From Pempheris klunzingeri (taxonomy: Eukaryota > Chordata > Actinopteri > Acropomatiformes > Pempheridae), in the NCBI RefSeq assembly GCF_042242105.1, contig NC_092031.1, positions 4,486,175 through 4,550,174 of the forward strand: DNA of 64,000 nucleotides. Direction: 5' to 3'. Position 1 is the first letter of the stretch. Each line of letters starts with the position of its first letter. The position numbers and the translations under genes were made by a program. Below, in pieces: positions 1 to 21,374 of this stretch. Below the pieces are notes generated by a model, which had not been told where the DNA came from, searched no databases, and was given only the letters and a program-made list of their open reading frames with translations.

Positions 1-139
1 GCTTAAATCACATGTGAATGCAGACAACACACAAACATGCTCTCACATGCTACCAGTGTACATAATGTGCAGCGCCAACAAGACATACATGTGACAACAC
101 AGACTCAGTTATGCTCCACGACACATCTTCAAAGTGCAA

Positions 140-305
140 TTTCAAGCTTTTCCAGCCCCTTACAGCTGTGGTGAATTAGATAAATGGATTAGGCTCTCCA
201 ACTTAGATCATATCAGCAAACTATTCAGTCAAATTATGTTAATGGAAAGCAGTTTCAAACCTTGAAAATATCACATTAAAGCATTTTCAAGGATTTCCAC
301 GACCC
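140..305. repeat. Dispersed repeat, copy A (klhdc1 3' region)
   Basis: This stretch resembles 3985-4160 over about 160 bases. Shared stretches include CTTACAGCT, CAGCAAACTATTCAGTCA and the TTTCAA run. It is a diverged copy of an unclassified interspersed repeat, in the same orientation. Confidence 0.5.
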
Positions 306-383
306 ACACAAACCTGGCACATAACAAAATATGAGTCCGGACTCTTATATTATCTGAAACTAACGTGGAAGAGGTAGACATAC

Positions 384-3300
384 CTGAGGAGGGAGTACGG
401 CTGGGTCTGAAACATGAACACGTCTCTGCAGTGATGCTGCGATGGAGCCCTCAGAATGGCCACCTGATAAGACGATAGACAATAATCACATGAGGATGGA
501 GGACAGATGACATCAAGACAATATTTCCTCTATTATAAAGAGTTTTCAGCCTTTTAGTTTTTAAGCATTTGTGGGCAATATGGACTGAAAATCAGCAAAT
601 GTTAGTAGACCTATAGGCTAAGCCAACATTGGTAAAGATCATGTAAGGGATAATTTACAGCAAACAAACTATGACAGAGTGATACATCCTGCTTATTACA
701 CAGCTCTGTACTACAGAAAGCAAAATATTCGACGATAATATTCGAATATTTACAATAAACTGACTTTCTTGACTTGCAAAATTCTCTTTTAAATTGATGA
801 ACATCGTGTGTGTGATTCTTGGCACAATTCAAATGGGATCAAAAAATTATTTGTCTCTGGCTGACTACAGTACCCATGGGGCCTCGTGTTTCTACACAGA
901 AATAACAGACTGTAATTGACCAATCAGAATAGCATATTCAACAAAGCCGTGTAATAAAGCCCACTAAACATCAGCGTGTTAGTATTTGCACAAGCTACTT
1001 TTTTTATTATAATTCCCTGTGCAGATTATTTTCAGTGTTTTCAAAATGTGGCAACATGTTTGCAGTATTTCACAAGAAGCAATACACTTTGACTGAGCCG
1101 GTCCTGTTCTCATATAGACAAATAACATACACCAAGTCATTTTCTATGGAGTTTTTAGCCACACTTAAGCCACTTAACCTTTACTTTATGCAACACTTTT
1201 ACTTAAATCCCCTTCATTCAACAAATGACATAAGTTTAAACAACATTACAGAGGGAAGGAAGAGTTTAAAGGCATTATGCTGCAATATGTTGCTAAAGTC
1301 TGAACAATCCTCTGGGAAAAGATTAAGCTACACAGTGTTTTGCTCACTCAGACTCTGCTGCGGACCTAGAAATAAAACTTTCAAATAATTTAGCTATTAA
1401 GAACACAGCTAGGTTAAACAAAACAGTAACTGCTCGGACCTAAATCCTTCAAAGTTTTCACATCACGCACCGTGTCCATGAGGATGCACATGTTGCTGCT
1501 TCCCCCGAACACGACAACGTCATTGTCACTTCCCAGACAGGCTGTGTGACACACCCTGAGGAAGACGAACATTTGGGTGAATCCAGAATCAATCACACAC
1601 TGGTTTTAGACAAGACAAGACATTTTGTTTAAATATGCAAATGGTGCATTATCAAATTAGAAACTTGTGCAGCACTTTAATGAACTTCAAATGACAAATT
1701 CACTACCTGGGCTTGTCCTCGTGTGGGTGCGTCGTCTTGATCCACTCTTTCTTTTGCGTGTGAAACTGCCAGGCGTCATCTGGTAGAGATGGTCAATGAT
1801 AACGGATTAAACCTCAGGGAGACTCACAGTCACTCTTTTGGAAAAACTAACCAGTTGGGCAATGACAATGTCTTTTGTTTTCAGAGCTGCATTCAAATAT
1901 TGGGTTTGTGCAGCTAAAAAAAAATATAAATTAAAAAAAAAATTTGAAAAGTTTACTACTTTCCTACGTAGGAATCAATCATTCAGTTTATATTCTGACT
2001 GATTGTATGTTTCGATCATGTTAATTGAATGCCTGCTAATGTCCAGAGTTAGGGACCAACAGAGAACTTGTCTAACTATGAATGGCTGTGCCAACTTCTC
2101 CATCATATACAGACCGATCTCCATTCTGCAGGTTGTGCAGTACACCTTCCTTTCTGTGGCATTCAAAGTGTTTCTTTTTTAATCTTTTCATCAGCTAGCC
2201 AGTTACCATTGAAATGAACAAACAGAGACATGCAAAACAACCCCAAAGAGTCACAAGCCGATGTTGCTGCCTCATTTTGCATCTCTGCAGTAGTTATGTG
2301 AACAACCTCCACCCCTCTCTGTGGTCACGTCTGTGCCCAGGGGGCCACGGTCCCATAGTCCAGGAGGCAGAGTCTTACTCATGCAGCAGACTTTGACCGT
2401 GCAGAGTTAAATGCAGAAACATTAGATACTGATACTGATTCTGTAGCCCAGACTTACTAAGAGTGTTTCCGTTCGTGCCGAGACCTCCGTATATGAAGAG
2501 CGTGTGATCTGAAGTGGGCGTCATGGTGAACATGGAGCGTCCCAGAGGTGTGCAGGACTGGGAGACGTCACTGATGGAAAGTAACATACACACAGAGCAG
2601 AGTGCAACAGGAGTCAGTGAATCACTGGGGAAAAAAAAATCAAATCATTAAGGTTACAACTACTGTATGTTTGAGAGACTGAAGAAAGTTTTACAACTGA
2701 GTCCAGGTCCAGGTTTCAAGGTCCAAGCAGAACAGGTCCAAGTCTGCAGTTTCCTGCAAATATATATTCAGTTTTAAGATCAGACATTTGTCTAAATGCA
2801 TGTCTCATTACTTATTATTACAAAACTAAGAATATGAACACAAAAAAAGCTAAATTTTTTTGGTAAGTATGTAAGTGAGCTGCTAAAGCGGACTCACCAT
2901 GCCACCAGAGATGTAACCTTTGTTCCCAAGAAGGGCACTGGCATGGGAGCCTCTTGGGGCAGGAACAGGACCCTGGACACAATATCAAAAGCAGTCCAAG
3001 ATCACAGTCCTGTAACATTAACTGTATTTTTACTGCCAACAAGTCGATGCACATTGAAATATAGCATAGAAAGAGTGTGACAGTAGTAGGGCCTCCCCTC
3101 CTTTATTTATACTTTGAACTGCTGTGAAGGCAAATTTAAAAAAAAAAGAGAATTCCATATTTTTTTGTGCCTCTGCGAGATTTACTACCCTGAGATTTGG
3201 AAGCACGAGATAAGACAAAGGCTGTGAGGAACATCTTTGATCTACATTAATTATTCTTAGAGCTACAATAATTAACATGATAAGCCATAGAATATTCTAA

Positions 3301-5538
3301 ACATAGCTTCAGTGCTGATCAGTGCCACGTTTGCCTGGTATACCAATACTTCCAGTTAACTAAAGACATCTTAGACATGAAATCATGTTCTGCTCACCCG
3401 GGTCTCTGGTACGCTCCACGTAGAAGTATCCGTGTCAAACACATTGACCTCATTGTTCCAACCCCAGCACCGAAATAATGCATTTCCTATTGTTGTCTAA
3501 AGGACAAGATTGGAGCATAATCATTAGTACCAAATAAGCTGTATTCTAAAAAGTGTGCATAAGATAAGATTTTCCTTTATTAGTCCCCCGATGGGGAGAT
3601 CAATAAAACAGTAAACTAATGAACTGATATACACATAAAAAGTATGTACAGTTTGAACAAGATGAAGCATACAAGTATATATATATATATATATATATTG
3701 TATCTGAAGTATATAGTCAGTCAGTTTTGGTGCACGTGTGGACGACTGGGAACTGTGACCATTATGTTAAACTGGGTTCCTCCGCCTTTTCCAAAGTAAC
3801 ATTCAAGCACTTTTTAAAAAAGCGACCACAAACACTGGAGGTCGTAACTGACGATGAAATGGTTAAACTCAAATTAACTTTCCAGACTTTTCAAAAAGTC
3901 TCCAGGATGAGCTGAAACCCTGAGACGATCCGAACAAGCAGCATTCATTAACCTTCAACAGGTTTCATCAAGCGAGTCGCTTGTCAAGCTGCATTTTCAG
4001 GCTCTTCCAGCACCTTACAGCTACTGTGAGTTAAATATAGTCAAATCAATCAGGCTCTCTCATATTACAGCAAACTATTCAGTCAGTTATATTAATGTAA
4101 AGCGGTTTCAAGCCCTTCATTAAAATCCAAGCACTTTCCAAACCTAGAAAACATCGAGCATCAACACAACCAAGGAATCACTGCATTGTTTAGTTCTCAG
4201 TTAAAAAGGACATCATTTACCCAGGACATCTCTTCCACAATGAAGCTCGTCGACGATGTGTTTCGTACCTCCCCTATGGTCTTACATCCATATCCACCAA
4301 AGTAGATTAATCTGCAGCAAGAAAAGCGACATTAATTCACACGTGAAACTACAGCTCTCCTTCTCGGACAGTGCGGGTCCCTCTGTGTTTCCTGACCTGT
4401 GTCCGTGCACCCAGCAGGAGTGTTTGTTTCTCGGCGAGGGTGTCGTTCCCTTTGTGTCGGTCACCCTCTTCCACAGGTAGCTCTGCTCAGTGAGGTCAAC
4501 GCTGAACATCTACAAACAGGAGGGTTACAAATCAGTCACGGGACCACTGTGAAGAAAAGGACGCAAAGGCTTGATCCTGCAAAGTGTTCATCTGGGTTTT
4601 GTTTGGTCTGTTGGATCCCAAGTTGGACGTTGCATGCTGTCATTGAGTGGTACAAAATGCCATAACAATACATGGTACAGTGCCCGGGGGAAGGTGCTGT
4701 GAGGATACGAGTATCTGCGACGACAGCAGCTGCTTTTACAAACAGCGAGGGCGACTCACCTGGTTTGTGTATCCGAGGGGGTCGCATCCTGCAAAGATGT
4801 AGAGCGTGCCGTTAACATGAGAGCCACAGAAGCCAGATAAGTCTGGGGGTTTGTCTCCAGTGATCTCCCTCCGCTCCCTGTCACACAAAAACAGGTAAAC
4901 TCAGCCATAGAGAGGTTTTGGTTTCAACAAACAGGAACTGGTTGCACCGGTTTGAAGCAGCTAAAAAAAACAAAAGAGGAGGCCTATTGTTTTTTTAAAA
5001 TTAGGCATTTATTCAACAAATTCTCCCTTTATCAAGTGTGTACAGTCGCTGTATCTTGTTTGTACCATTTTTAAAAAACACACATGCACCCATGGCTTTA
5101 AATGTCACGATGACACTGTGTATATCCGAGCTGATAAACGGCCTCCTCTCTCTCCATCTTACCACATGCCGCTGTCTAAATCACAGAGCCATATCTCATC
5201 ACTGGGCAACATGACGTCCGCTCCACCAACCACCTGTTAGCAAGACAAGAGGAGATAAAGTCATGTTTGAAGACACAATGTACCCGTACGCTTATCTGCT
5301 GAATAAAGCTGCCAAAAAAAGAAGGGCAGCTTTTGGATTACAGGTTAAATACTCCACAAAAATGTGACTGTGGTGGCTCGTGATCATTTGTGACCCAGGA
5401 CAAACTGTAGATGTACCTGCAGCACCAATCAGGACGCAGCAAGGGACTGAAAAATGTTTTCTTGTTGAAACATGTTCATGCTAAGAAAGATGCATATCAA
5501 AAAAAGATCCCTGAACGTTTCCATCAGGTTGCTTTTGG

Positions 5539-5575
<37 letters not shown>

Positions 5576-6291
5576 CTCAGTTTCACTCATAACGCAGCCT
5601 AATACCACCTCACAATGTACAATACTTTCTAATATCTCCCCCTTCTTTTTTATATTCCCCCTGTTTATTGATGTTTCCATTTTACACTTCCTGTTCTTAA
5701 CTGTACATATATCTTAAATCTCCTGTCTTTTAAATAATATAAAAAATAATATTTTAAATTTCCCCATCATGGGACTAATAAATCAATATCCTATCTTAAT
5801 ACAAATCCTACTTACAAGGAGGTATTATGGTAATTGTGTGGTAATTGTGTTTCCAATATTTTGTCCACCCCACGTCTATCAATAAGGGTAGACAAAATAT
5901 TAGAAAATCCTCACAATGTAATGCACTACAATTGAACTCCACTGAAGCACAAACACATCCCCCAGAGGACCATGAAGCTGAAGCAACACCTCTAGAAACC
6001 AAACTGTCATTGAGGCTGGATTTAATGCAGCTGAAGCGCTGATTCAACAAAGAAAAGAACATTAGATGACTGTTGGAATAACAGGGAGGGTGAACATGCC
6101 AGGAGGGAAACAGGCTGCGGAGACCTGACAGGAAAGCCTTGTTTACCTGCAGGGAGTCCTACCTGCACAGGTAGCTTTACGCATCAGTGTCCGGTGTGTC
6201 CTACCTGGTAACCCCCCCACACAAACAGCGTGTTGCGGTCTATGAAGGCCGTGTGGCCGCTCCTCTCCAGCCGGCTCTCCGCAGCATCCAT
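384..6291 (-). CDS. klhdc1: Kelch domain-containing protein 1 (partial, 3' end outside window)
   Basis: Twelve coding exons join without a frame break: 6205-6291, 5163-5233, 4760-4877, 4397-4509, 4221-4311, 3398-3496, 2898-2972, 2698-2753, 2458-2570, 1707-1779, 1471-1555 and 384-463, about 353 residues. The start is ATG at 6291 (MDAAESRLERSGH). Kelch blades are visible as FVWGGYQ, LPSDEIW, LIYFGGYGC, WGWNNEVNVFDT, LDLETWTWT, LFIYGGLG and HTACLGSDNDVVVFGG. The last exon (FQTQPYSLLR) matches the end of the propeller in KLHDC1 rather than KLHDC2, which has SVQPKSLVR there. The human protein is about 406 residues, so one or more 3' exons lie beyond base 1. Family knowledge: KLHDC1-3 are substrate receptors of cullin-RING ligases that read C-terminal degrons. 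All splice sites are GT-AG. Confidence 0.92.
3548..3605. repeat. TTTATTAGTCCC-type dispersed repeat fragment
   Basis: A short fragment carries AAGATAAGAT followed by CCTTTATTAGTCCC. The same signature occurs at 14145-14330 and, inverted, at 5620-5800. It is a common kind of teleost interspersed repeat; I did not assign a family. Confidence 0.5.
3676..3698. repeat. (AT)n microsatellite
   Basis: Pure AT dinucleotide run in a klhdc1 intron. Confidence 0.9.
3745..4160. repeat. Dispersed repeat, copy B (klhdc1 intron 5)
   Basis: The part from about 3985 is a diverged direct copy of 140-305. The part before it has the low-complexity CAAGCACTTT phrases seen in many fish hAT-like non-autonomous elements. 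The family is not certain. Confidence 0.45.
5542..5572. repeat. (GT)n microsatellite
   Basis: Perfect GT dinucleotide run in klhdc1 intron 1. Confidence 0.95.
5620..5800. repeat. TTTATTAGTCCC-type dispersed repeat, inverted copy
   Basis: It ends in GGGACTAATAAA and CCTATCTTAA, the reverse complement of the signature at 14145-14330. Both copies contain the CTGTACATAT / ATATGTACAG and CCCCCTTCTTTTTTA blocks. Confidence 0.5.
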
Positions 6292-7479
6292 CCTCCAACA
6301 CTGTGAGCTCGGATAAAAACAAGGAAGGCTGTGGAGGCTCCGGACACCTGATCTGCTGCTCCGGCTGCGCGCAGAGAAGCAGACTGGCTCGGTGGGTTGG
6401 AGGAACGTGTTTTACAGGCTTCTCTGTCCTCTCACTCCTCCCATCAGCAGGAGGTGGTCACGTTTCCCTCCAGGGTGCACTTTAACTCTATTTAAACTCT
6501 TCACTGGGTGCCTTTCACTGAGCTGAACCTTAACGTGTCCAACCTGGAATGGGTCCACGTGTTTAAGACATAACTTTTTGCAGTTTACCTTTAATTAATA
6601 AAATATAATGAGGCGCCTGGTTAAAAGGGAGAGGCAGGTGTGACTACTTGAGTTAATGGCAATGAAGGAGTATCATCATGTGATGAGCTGCACCTTTGAT
6701 TTCACCTCCTCCTGAAGCCCTGCAGGGAAAAAAGGTTTTAATATTTATGTAATTTGGGTAATATGGGTGCAGGAAACATGACAAAAAGACAAATATAAAA
6801 CTAAACCTGCTCCCCTGCTGGCATCTCAGTGTCTGATTCCTCAGCCAGTCACTGAAAACGAGGAGAGGAAAGTCAGACTGTCCTGCACAAAGAACATGAA
6901 GAATTAAAATGTGAAATGAACATACTCTTCTCAAACGTTCACGCAGTATCGTTACGACCATTCTGAAATGACTCCATGTGTGTTCGTCAAATGACTTGTA
7001 CTTTTTTTTTTTACTCCTCCACATTCCTCCTCTGACTTTCTGATTTCCATCCCCTTCATGTCCTGTTAAAAAGTCACGTGTCTCAAATGTGATTGTGAAT
7101 GTTTGTGATAAACTGGAGGATCAAGTGTTTATTCATGGCCTGAGAAATTGGCCCTCTTAAATATTTTTTCTGAGCTCGTGACAAGTTGAGTTTTTAGAGA
7201 AATGTGGTTCAAGGCAGCACCAGGACGCTGCGAACATGTGATGCTCTTATAGACCACATCCAAAATACACAAACACAACATATACATTAATGCAGCACTG
7301 ATATGAACCCAGAAACATCAGATGGAACAGCGGGCGCCATGTGGGGCTGAATATTTGCCAGAGTGGGAGAGAAGACAGGATGAGACAAGAAGAACGACAC
7401 ATTTAATATTAACAGGTTGAAAGAAAAAAATGACAGTAGCATGTCTTATTGTATACATACAGAATAGATCTGGAGATTC

Positions 7480-7770
7480 GGGGGGGTTCAAACGTCTGAG
7501 GCCACATTGAAAATCTCTCATTTTTATCACATAAACCTGGAAATAATCAGAAAGTTTGAGGATTCAGAAACATTAGAAAACACAGATCTGATCGACTTCC
7601 CCCTTTTGATCACTGCAGTAAATTTGTTTAAGATGTCTTGCTAGAAATAGTGCAGAATGTTAAATATTTATTCTTCTGTTCAGCGTCTTGTTTCTGAATC
7701 CTCCTCCTTCCAGGTTTACATGAAAGTATCAGCTTGTCCATGAGGTCTCAGACTTTTGGACCTCACTGTA
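7480..7770. mobile_element. Non-autonomous Tc1-like element, short copy
   Basis: The right end reads GTCTCAGACTTTTGGACCTC then ACTGTA. The left end has the reverse-complement match GTTCAAACGTCTGAGGCCAC. A second copy is at about 46712-47264, with the shared interior CATAAACCTGGAAATAATCA. Ends of the form ACAGTGGGGTCCAAAAGTCTGAG are typical of Tc1/mariner elements in fish (from memory). No transposase coding is left. Confidence 0.6.
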
Positions 7771-8280
7771 TTTCTTTTTTTTTGCTCTCCATTTCTAGAA
7801 CAATGTGTGTTTTACTGGTTTACTTCCGTATTAATTTTCGTGCATCGAAAGGTTTTTATTAATGCCGTTTATATATTATTTGATTCTATCTGCTCAACTT
7901 AAATTAAATAAGTAAAGCTTAAGCTCCTGTTTCTGGTAACAGTTTCATTTCCAACTCATTAACGAGATGCTTCACCTGTCCCTTTTCCTGGAAATGTCTC
8001 CAAGTGACTCCTTGAGGGAAAAAAAAATGACAACAAGCTGATAACTAAACACATCTATAAGATTCAATTTGTGTGCCTATAACAGAAGACATTAAAAAAT
8101 TAACAGACATTTATTTTCTGATGGTTATTTATACATCATACATAATAAATGAGATGAGAATTTGAAAAAAGAAAATACAAACCAGGAATAACAGTACTGC
8201 AGTATTCTGTACTTGCCATTTGTAAATGATATGTTCTGCAAATATCACAATGGACTTGATAACTAAACCTTCTAGTTTAA

Positions 8281-8838
8281 AAGGTTTGCTCCAGTATTTT
8301 TAAACTTGGGCCTTACTTTTATATATTTGGGGCGGGAAACTGACTGCACCGTTGTAACGGCTGCAGTGTGATTCTATGAATTGCATCCGATCACAGTTTG
8401 TCCACTGAGAGCGCTTCTTTTCGCTAATTTTGTGGCTTTGGTGTTTTAAAGGGTCAGTTTGGATCCAACACAATATTTTTGTAACACACACTGACACAAA
8501 CTAACCAACTGAGGCGGCAGCAGACATTCTGCGAGGTAAAATTCCTCTTTTTGTCTATGGAGTCTGGTGGCTTTGACGTGAGCGATACATCATCTGTTTC
8601 TGGTTAAACAAAAAGGATCCTTTCTGTAATGCTGTCAAGTCACTTCAAATAACAGTCTGAGCCTGTCGGCGGCAAAAACAAGCTCTTTTAGTGGATGTAG
8701 TTTGATCGGGCACAGTTACAGCCATTTTAGCTTACCGTACTTACTCCACTGGAGTAAGTACCTACCAGTCATTTTGAATGTTATGAATGAATGAATATGT
8801 AAAAATTGAGCCCAGGTTTAAAAATAATGAAGTTACCC
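8281..8838. mobile_element. TTAA-flanked inverted-repeat element (piggyBac-type MITE), long copy
   Basis: TTAA lies at 8277-8280 and at 8839-8842. The left end (AAGGTTTGCTCC...TATTTTTAAACTTGGGCC) is an imperfect inverted copy of the right end (GCCCAGGTTTAAAAATAATG...GTTACCC). The ends match a shorter element at 54061-54342 that is also flanked by TTAA. The interior at 8614-8720 recurs at about 15164-15290. No protein is encoded. Confidence 0.65.
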
Positions 8839-9842
8839 TTAATTTCTGCGAGTTCAACTCCACATCAGAGTAAAAAATTCAAGAGATGATGTTTGTTTTG
8901 GGGTAATTCCATGTGCCAGAGGATATTACAACTAAATCCTAGTTGAAATATCAATTTAACAGTCATAGATAAGTGCAAATATGCAAAATGTTTTGACTTC
9001 AGGATCACTGTGAGATTCACTCCTTTCCCCAGAAAGTCATAATTTACACCAACGTGAACATTAATCATGTGAGTGTGGCTCACCACACGAGCAGCATAAC
9101 AAATGTTTGACCAAATATAATTTATTTAAATATAATCTCCCCTTTTGGACTACAGAGCCTGTTTGTTAGATTTGTACAGTTCATTTACTAAGAGAAACAT
9201 TCCACAAAGTCTTCTTAATGACTGATTTCTACCTTCACACAAAATCAGTGTCTAATGCAGCAATTTTGATTCTATCCTGTGATTATAGTAAATTAACAAA
9301 AACCAGCCTATGTGATGCTATTTGACCCTGAATTAAAGACACACCAAGCAGAAAGTATAAAGCTTACATTAAAAAGAAGGCACAAAATCTGTTAATTAGA
9401 ACATTTGAGGAGCTGTTTCCAACACTTTACATGTTATGTTTAAATATGCAACAAGTGCAGAATCTACTGTAGAGCGTTTCTGGTAAACACAATGTTTAAG
9501 ACAAAAGAAGACGAACACCATAAAAACCCATGATGTAAAAATGTCTTTGATAAAGATTCTTGGCAGAAACCTTCAAAGTCGTCCTTCATTTGATGTCGTG
9601 GCTTCAGAGAGGTATCAAAGTCGTTAGTCAGTAACATTTGGCTGCATTTTGTCAGCATCATGAGGCCCACTGAGCCTGAAATCAGTGCAAGAGAGTCTGG
9701 CTACTGTAGCACTGTGGCGCCTACATCTTCCTCTTCTGCTTTAAGGACATTTAATTGCACTTGAGGTTATTTCATGTAAAAGCTAGATTTTGTTTTCACT
9801 TCCTGTTAGGCGGACTGCGCGGCATCGCCCTGGCGGCTGCGC

Positions 9843-18351
<8,509 letters not shown>

Positions 18352-18387
18352 GGCACCTCCTGGGAAGGTTCACTCCCACATGGCAAA

Positions 18388-19400
18388 CTGAAACACAAAA
18401 ATACCTTTAACATAAACAGATTGGCACAGATTGTACCAGGCTTGCCACACAACTCTTTTCAACACTCGGATGCCTCTAATAACCATATTGTCACCTGCTT
18501 CCCTGTTGAAATAACTTTAGAAATCTAAGATGGACAAACAAGTGTTGCAAGCCTGTGAGCCCCGGCAGGCAAACGAGACATGTGATCAGTTCATGTCACC
18601 AGCAAGTTTGCCACTGAGCTATCATTACATTTTCCATCACGAGACAGTATTCTGCGGCCTCTCTGCAATGTCATGGTTTCACTGAGTAACCACGGTCTAA
18701 CTGAATCATGTGAGGCGCTGATTAAAGAGGCTATCTGCAGGGAAGTAGCTGCAGATCCCTCGGAGCTAACTTCCCCAATCAAAAGCAGTGTGACAGCAAA
18801 TCAGCATGCGACCCTGATCCCCCAACATGATCACCATCAGATACAACATCGGATAAGATAGATTTAAATACCTCCAATGCCACGCTGCAGACAAAAACAG
18901 GATTAACAAATACACGTATTAGCATGTTGTGTTGTGCTAATTTACTTTTCAATCTCTACTGTCACTTTACATTAAGTGGCAGCGAGTTGGAGATTTTGAT
19001 GTCAGCCTGTGATTTGGGCGTGTGGGGTCGTTTAAGCTCAACGGGGAAAATACAGACATCGTAATAATATGCACAGAAAGCCAAAACAAGCTGTGTGAAC
19101 TTGTGTAGCAGTTAAGGTTAAAGCACTAAAACGTTGCACTGACAGTTAGCAACGACCGTTTGAACTAGCTAAATTAGCTACAGAGCTAGCTTACTTACCG
19201 GAACAGGTCGGCTAACTTGCCATTAAGAACCAAAGACAACCGCGTTTTCTCTCAATAATCATAAACTCCGTAAAGATTTTCTTTGAAGGCAAGTCAGTCA
19301 GTACAGTCGCTCTCCATCGCTTGTCTTAAAACATCCAAAAAAAAAATACATAAAAATAAACTCAGATTTGTTTTCTCGAGACGCTCTCTAGTCACTTTCC
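18388..19400 (-). promoter_or_regulatory. plekhm1: plekhm1 5' UTR intron, non-coding first exon and promoter region
   Basis: The start-codon exon has an acceptor just before 18387 (GTTTCAG). A matching donor, GTAAGTAAG, occurs at 19198 downwards after TTCCG, so a non-coding exon probably begins near 19330 and ends at 19199. No TATA box is obvious. The exact transcription start is not visible. Confidence 0.5.
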
Positions 19401-21260
19401 AGCTGAGGACAGATGCATCATGGGAGCTTGACTAGCAAGTGATGCATTCAGGCTCTATCGCAAACACAGTAAAACTGACGAAGCATTAAAGGAATGCGCA
19501 TTTGTTTGATGCAGCACAAATCTCCTCATATCTAACACAGATGGGGGTCACTTATAAAAACACCACATGAAGCAACAAACATGAGTTTAGTCTATTCTAC
19601 ATACTTAATTAATAAAATGTTGTTTAAGTCTAAGCGACAGTGCCGTGCCAGAAGCAGCAGTGACAGTGATACTAAGAGTGGTAAATGTAATTTACGAGTA
19701 ACACCCAAAGCAAACACGGCCACTAAGGCGTGCTGATGTTGTTGCTCTATTTGCTGACATGTGAGGACTTTCTGTTCCCTCTGCTGTTCCTGTTGTTTTA
19801 ATCACGTACTCTTCTACGCTTGTAAATTAAGTATAAAGTCCATTACTGAACTGAACACATTTAACTAAACTATGGAGAACAACCCATTTGTTGTACAACT
19901 GGAAATACAGTGATTTTCAGCAAATATTTAGTAATTAAAAATCAGAAACTGTCCTGGTTCAACAGGGGTTTGCCATATTAGCTACAATTATGGATTATAT
20001 TTCTGATATTCTCACCTATCAGACAGCATCATTTTTCACTATAAACTCACAAAAGCTAATATGGGCTTAAAATGTGAATCCTATCGATGATGTGATAATG
20101 TGATAATAACAATAGCTTATATTTCAAAAATGGGTTGTTAAGATAACGATGTTGTCATTTGCTCTTGTATAGTTTCTATTTTTATTTCATATTCTTATTT
20201 CACAAACTTCTAGCCTATTTTTTTTAAGCATTTCTCAATTATTTTAAAAGTCCACTAACTCCTTTGAATGCCCATGAAGTTGTAACAGAATAAATGAAAT
20301 GAAAAAGAAGGGTTGTTCGAATTCATACATATTTATTTTGTTTTTTAATCCATTTGAAAATCATAATTATATTTATATTTTTTCCTTCCCGAAGAAGGAG
20401 GCCATCGGACCGATCCATTGGCCTCATCGACTGCTGGACTCTTTATTAGATTGTTCGTTCGCTTACACTTCTTGTGTAGCACTGTGAGACACTCTGTTGT
20501 GATATTGGGCTATACAAAAAAATGTTATTGAACTGAATTAAAAAAACATCAAATAGCCTAATCCTTGTCCCTGTGTGACCTTAGTAAAGACACATATAGA
20601 CCCACAGCTGGACTGCACTAGAACAAGAAAAGGTCAACGCAACTGATTAAGATGAAATACCAAAGACAAATACCTGAATTTCCCTCCTGGGGATCAATAC
20701 ATCTTGAAGCCCTCCTGTCCACCCATATCTGTGATCATTCCTCAGAAAAGTCTTGACGTTTTCATGACGTGATTTTCATATTTCAGCCTGAGAACCTTAC
20801 TGTCACGTAAATGCAGGCTGGATTCACTTCCTCTTTCTCTTTGGGGAAGCGCTTTCTACTTATGACACGTTAGATATGTGGACACGCCTTGAATTAATGA
20901 CAAATACTACTAAACCACATGATGATGATAATTCAAACAAATAATCTTTTTTAAAGCCAGTTAAAACTAACTAAATAAAGAGGCTTAAAGAGGCTAATTT
21001 CTTGCAAAATATCTGTAAAATGTGAAAGAAGTGAACAAACACATTTAAATATATAAAAAACAACTGTTTCATTAGCGAAAAGAAAAACTAATTGTGACTT
21101 ACTATTATTGCTATTTCAGCTTTTGCTGCTATATTTGTGAGTAACTTTATCTTATTGTAGCTTAAGGACATTGAATCAAATCTGAAATGTGTCACATTAC
21201 AGGCTGCATGTATGTTGAGGTTGATGGTATGAAACCCTCAGGCAGTGTTTCCCACAGTAA
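18861..21260. other. Intergenic region between plekhm1 and the interferon gene
   Basis: AT-rich sequence with no convincing exon. About 20380-20545 looks like the tail of a dispersed fish repeat (GTGATATTGGGCTATACAAA then TTGAACTGAATT). The last few hundred bases form the interferon promoter, and the left part the plekhm1 promoter. Confidence 0.5.
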
Positions 21261-21261
21261 G

Positions 21262-21293
21262 GAAAATGAAATAGGTGTACGCTGCTATAAAAG
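21262..21293 (+). promoter_or_regulatory. IRF/ISRE-type element and TATA box of the interferon gene
   Basis: GAAAATGAAA at 21262-21271 fits the GAAANNGAAA core bound by IRF factors. TATAAAAG at 21286-21293 lies 14 bases downstream and about 82 bases before the start codon. Close IRF-element/TATA spacing is usual in virus-induced interferon promoters (family knowledge). Confidence 0.7.
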
Positions 21294-21374
21294 AGCTGCT
21301 GCAGGTCTGCTCCAACAAACCACCTGAAGACATCCCAATCAGCTCTGAACAAAAGCAACTAATATCTTTTCAAA

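Larger units (their letters stand above)
6292..9842. other. Intergenic region between klhdc1 5' end and plekhm1 3' end
   Basis: No convincing exon was seen on either strand. The first ~200 bases are GC-richer and should hold the klhdc1 promoter and 5' UTR. The far end should contain the plekhm1 3' UTR. A minus-strand AATAAA (TTTATT at 9121-9126) is a possible poly(A) signal. Two transposon-like elements lie inside (7480-7770 and 8281-8838). Confidence 0.6.

Noticed and set aside
7072-7079. GTCACGTG as a lysosomal CLEAR element for plekhm1
   Set aside because: It lies on the klhdc1 side, far from the plekhm1 promoter near 19.3 kb, so position does not support it.
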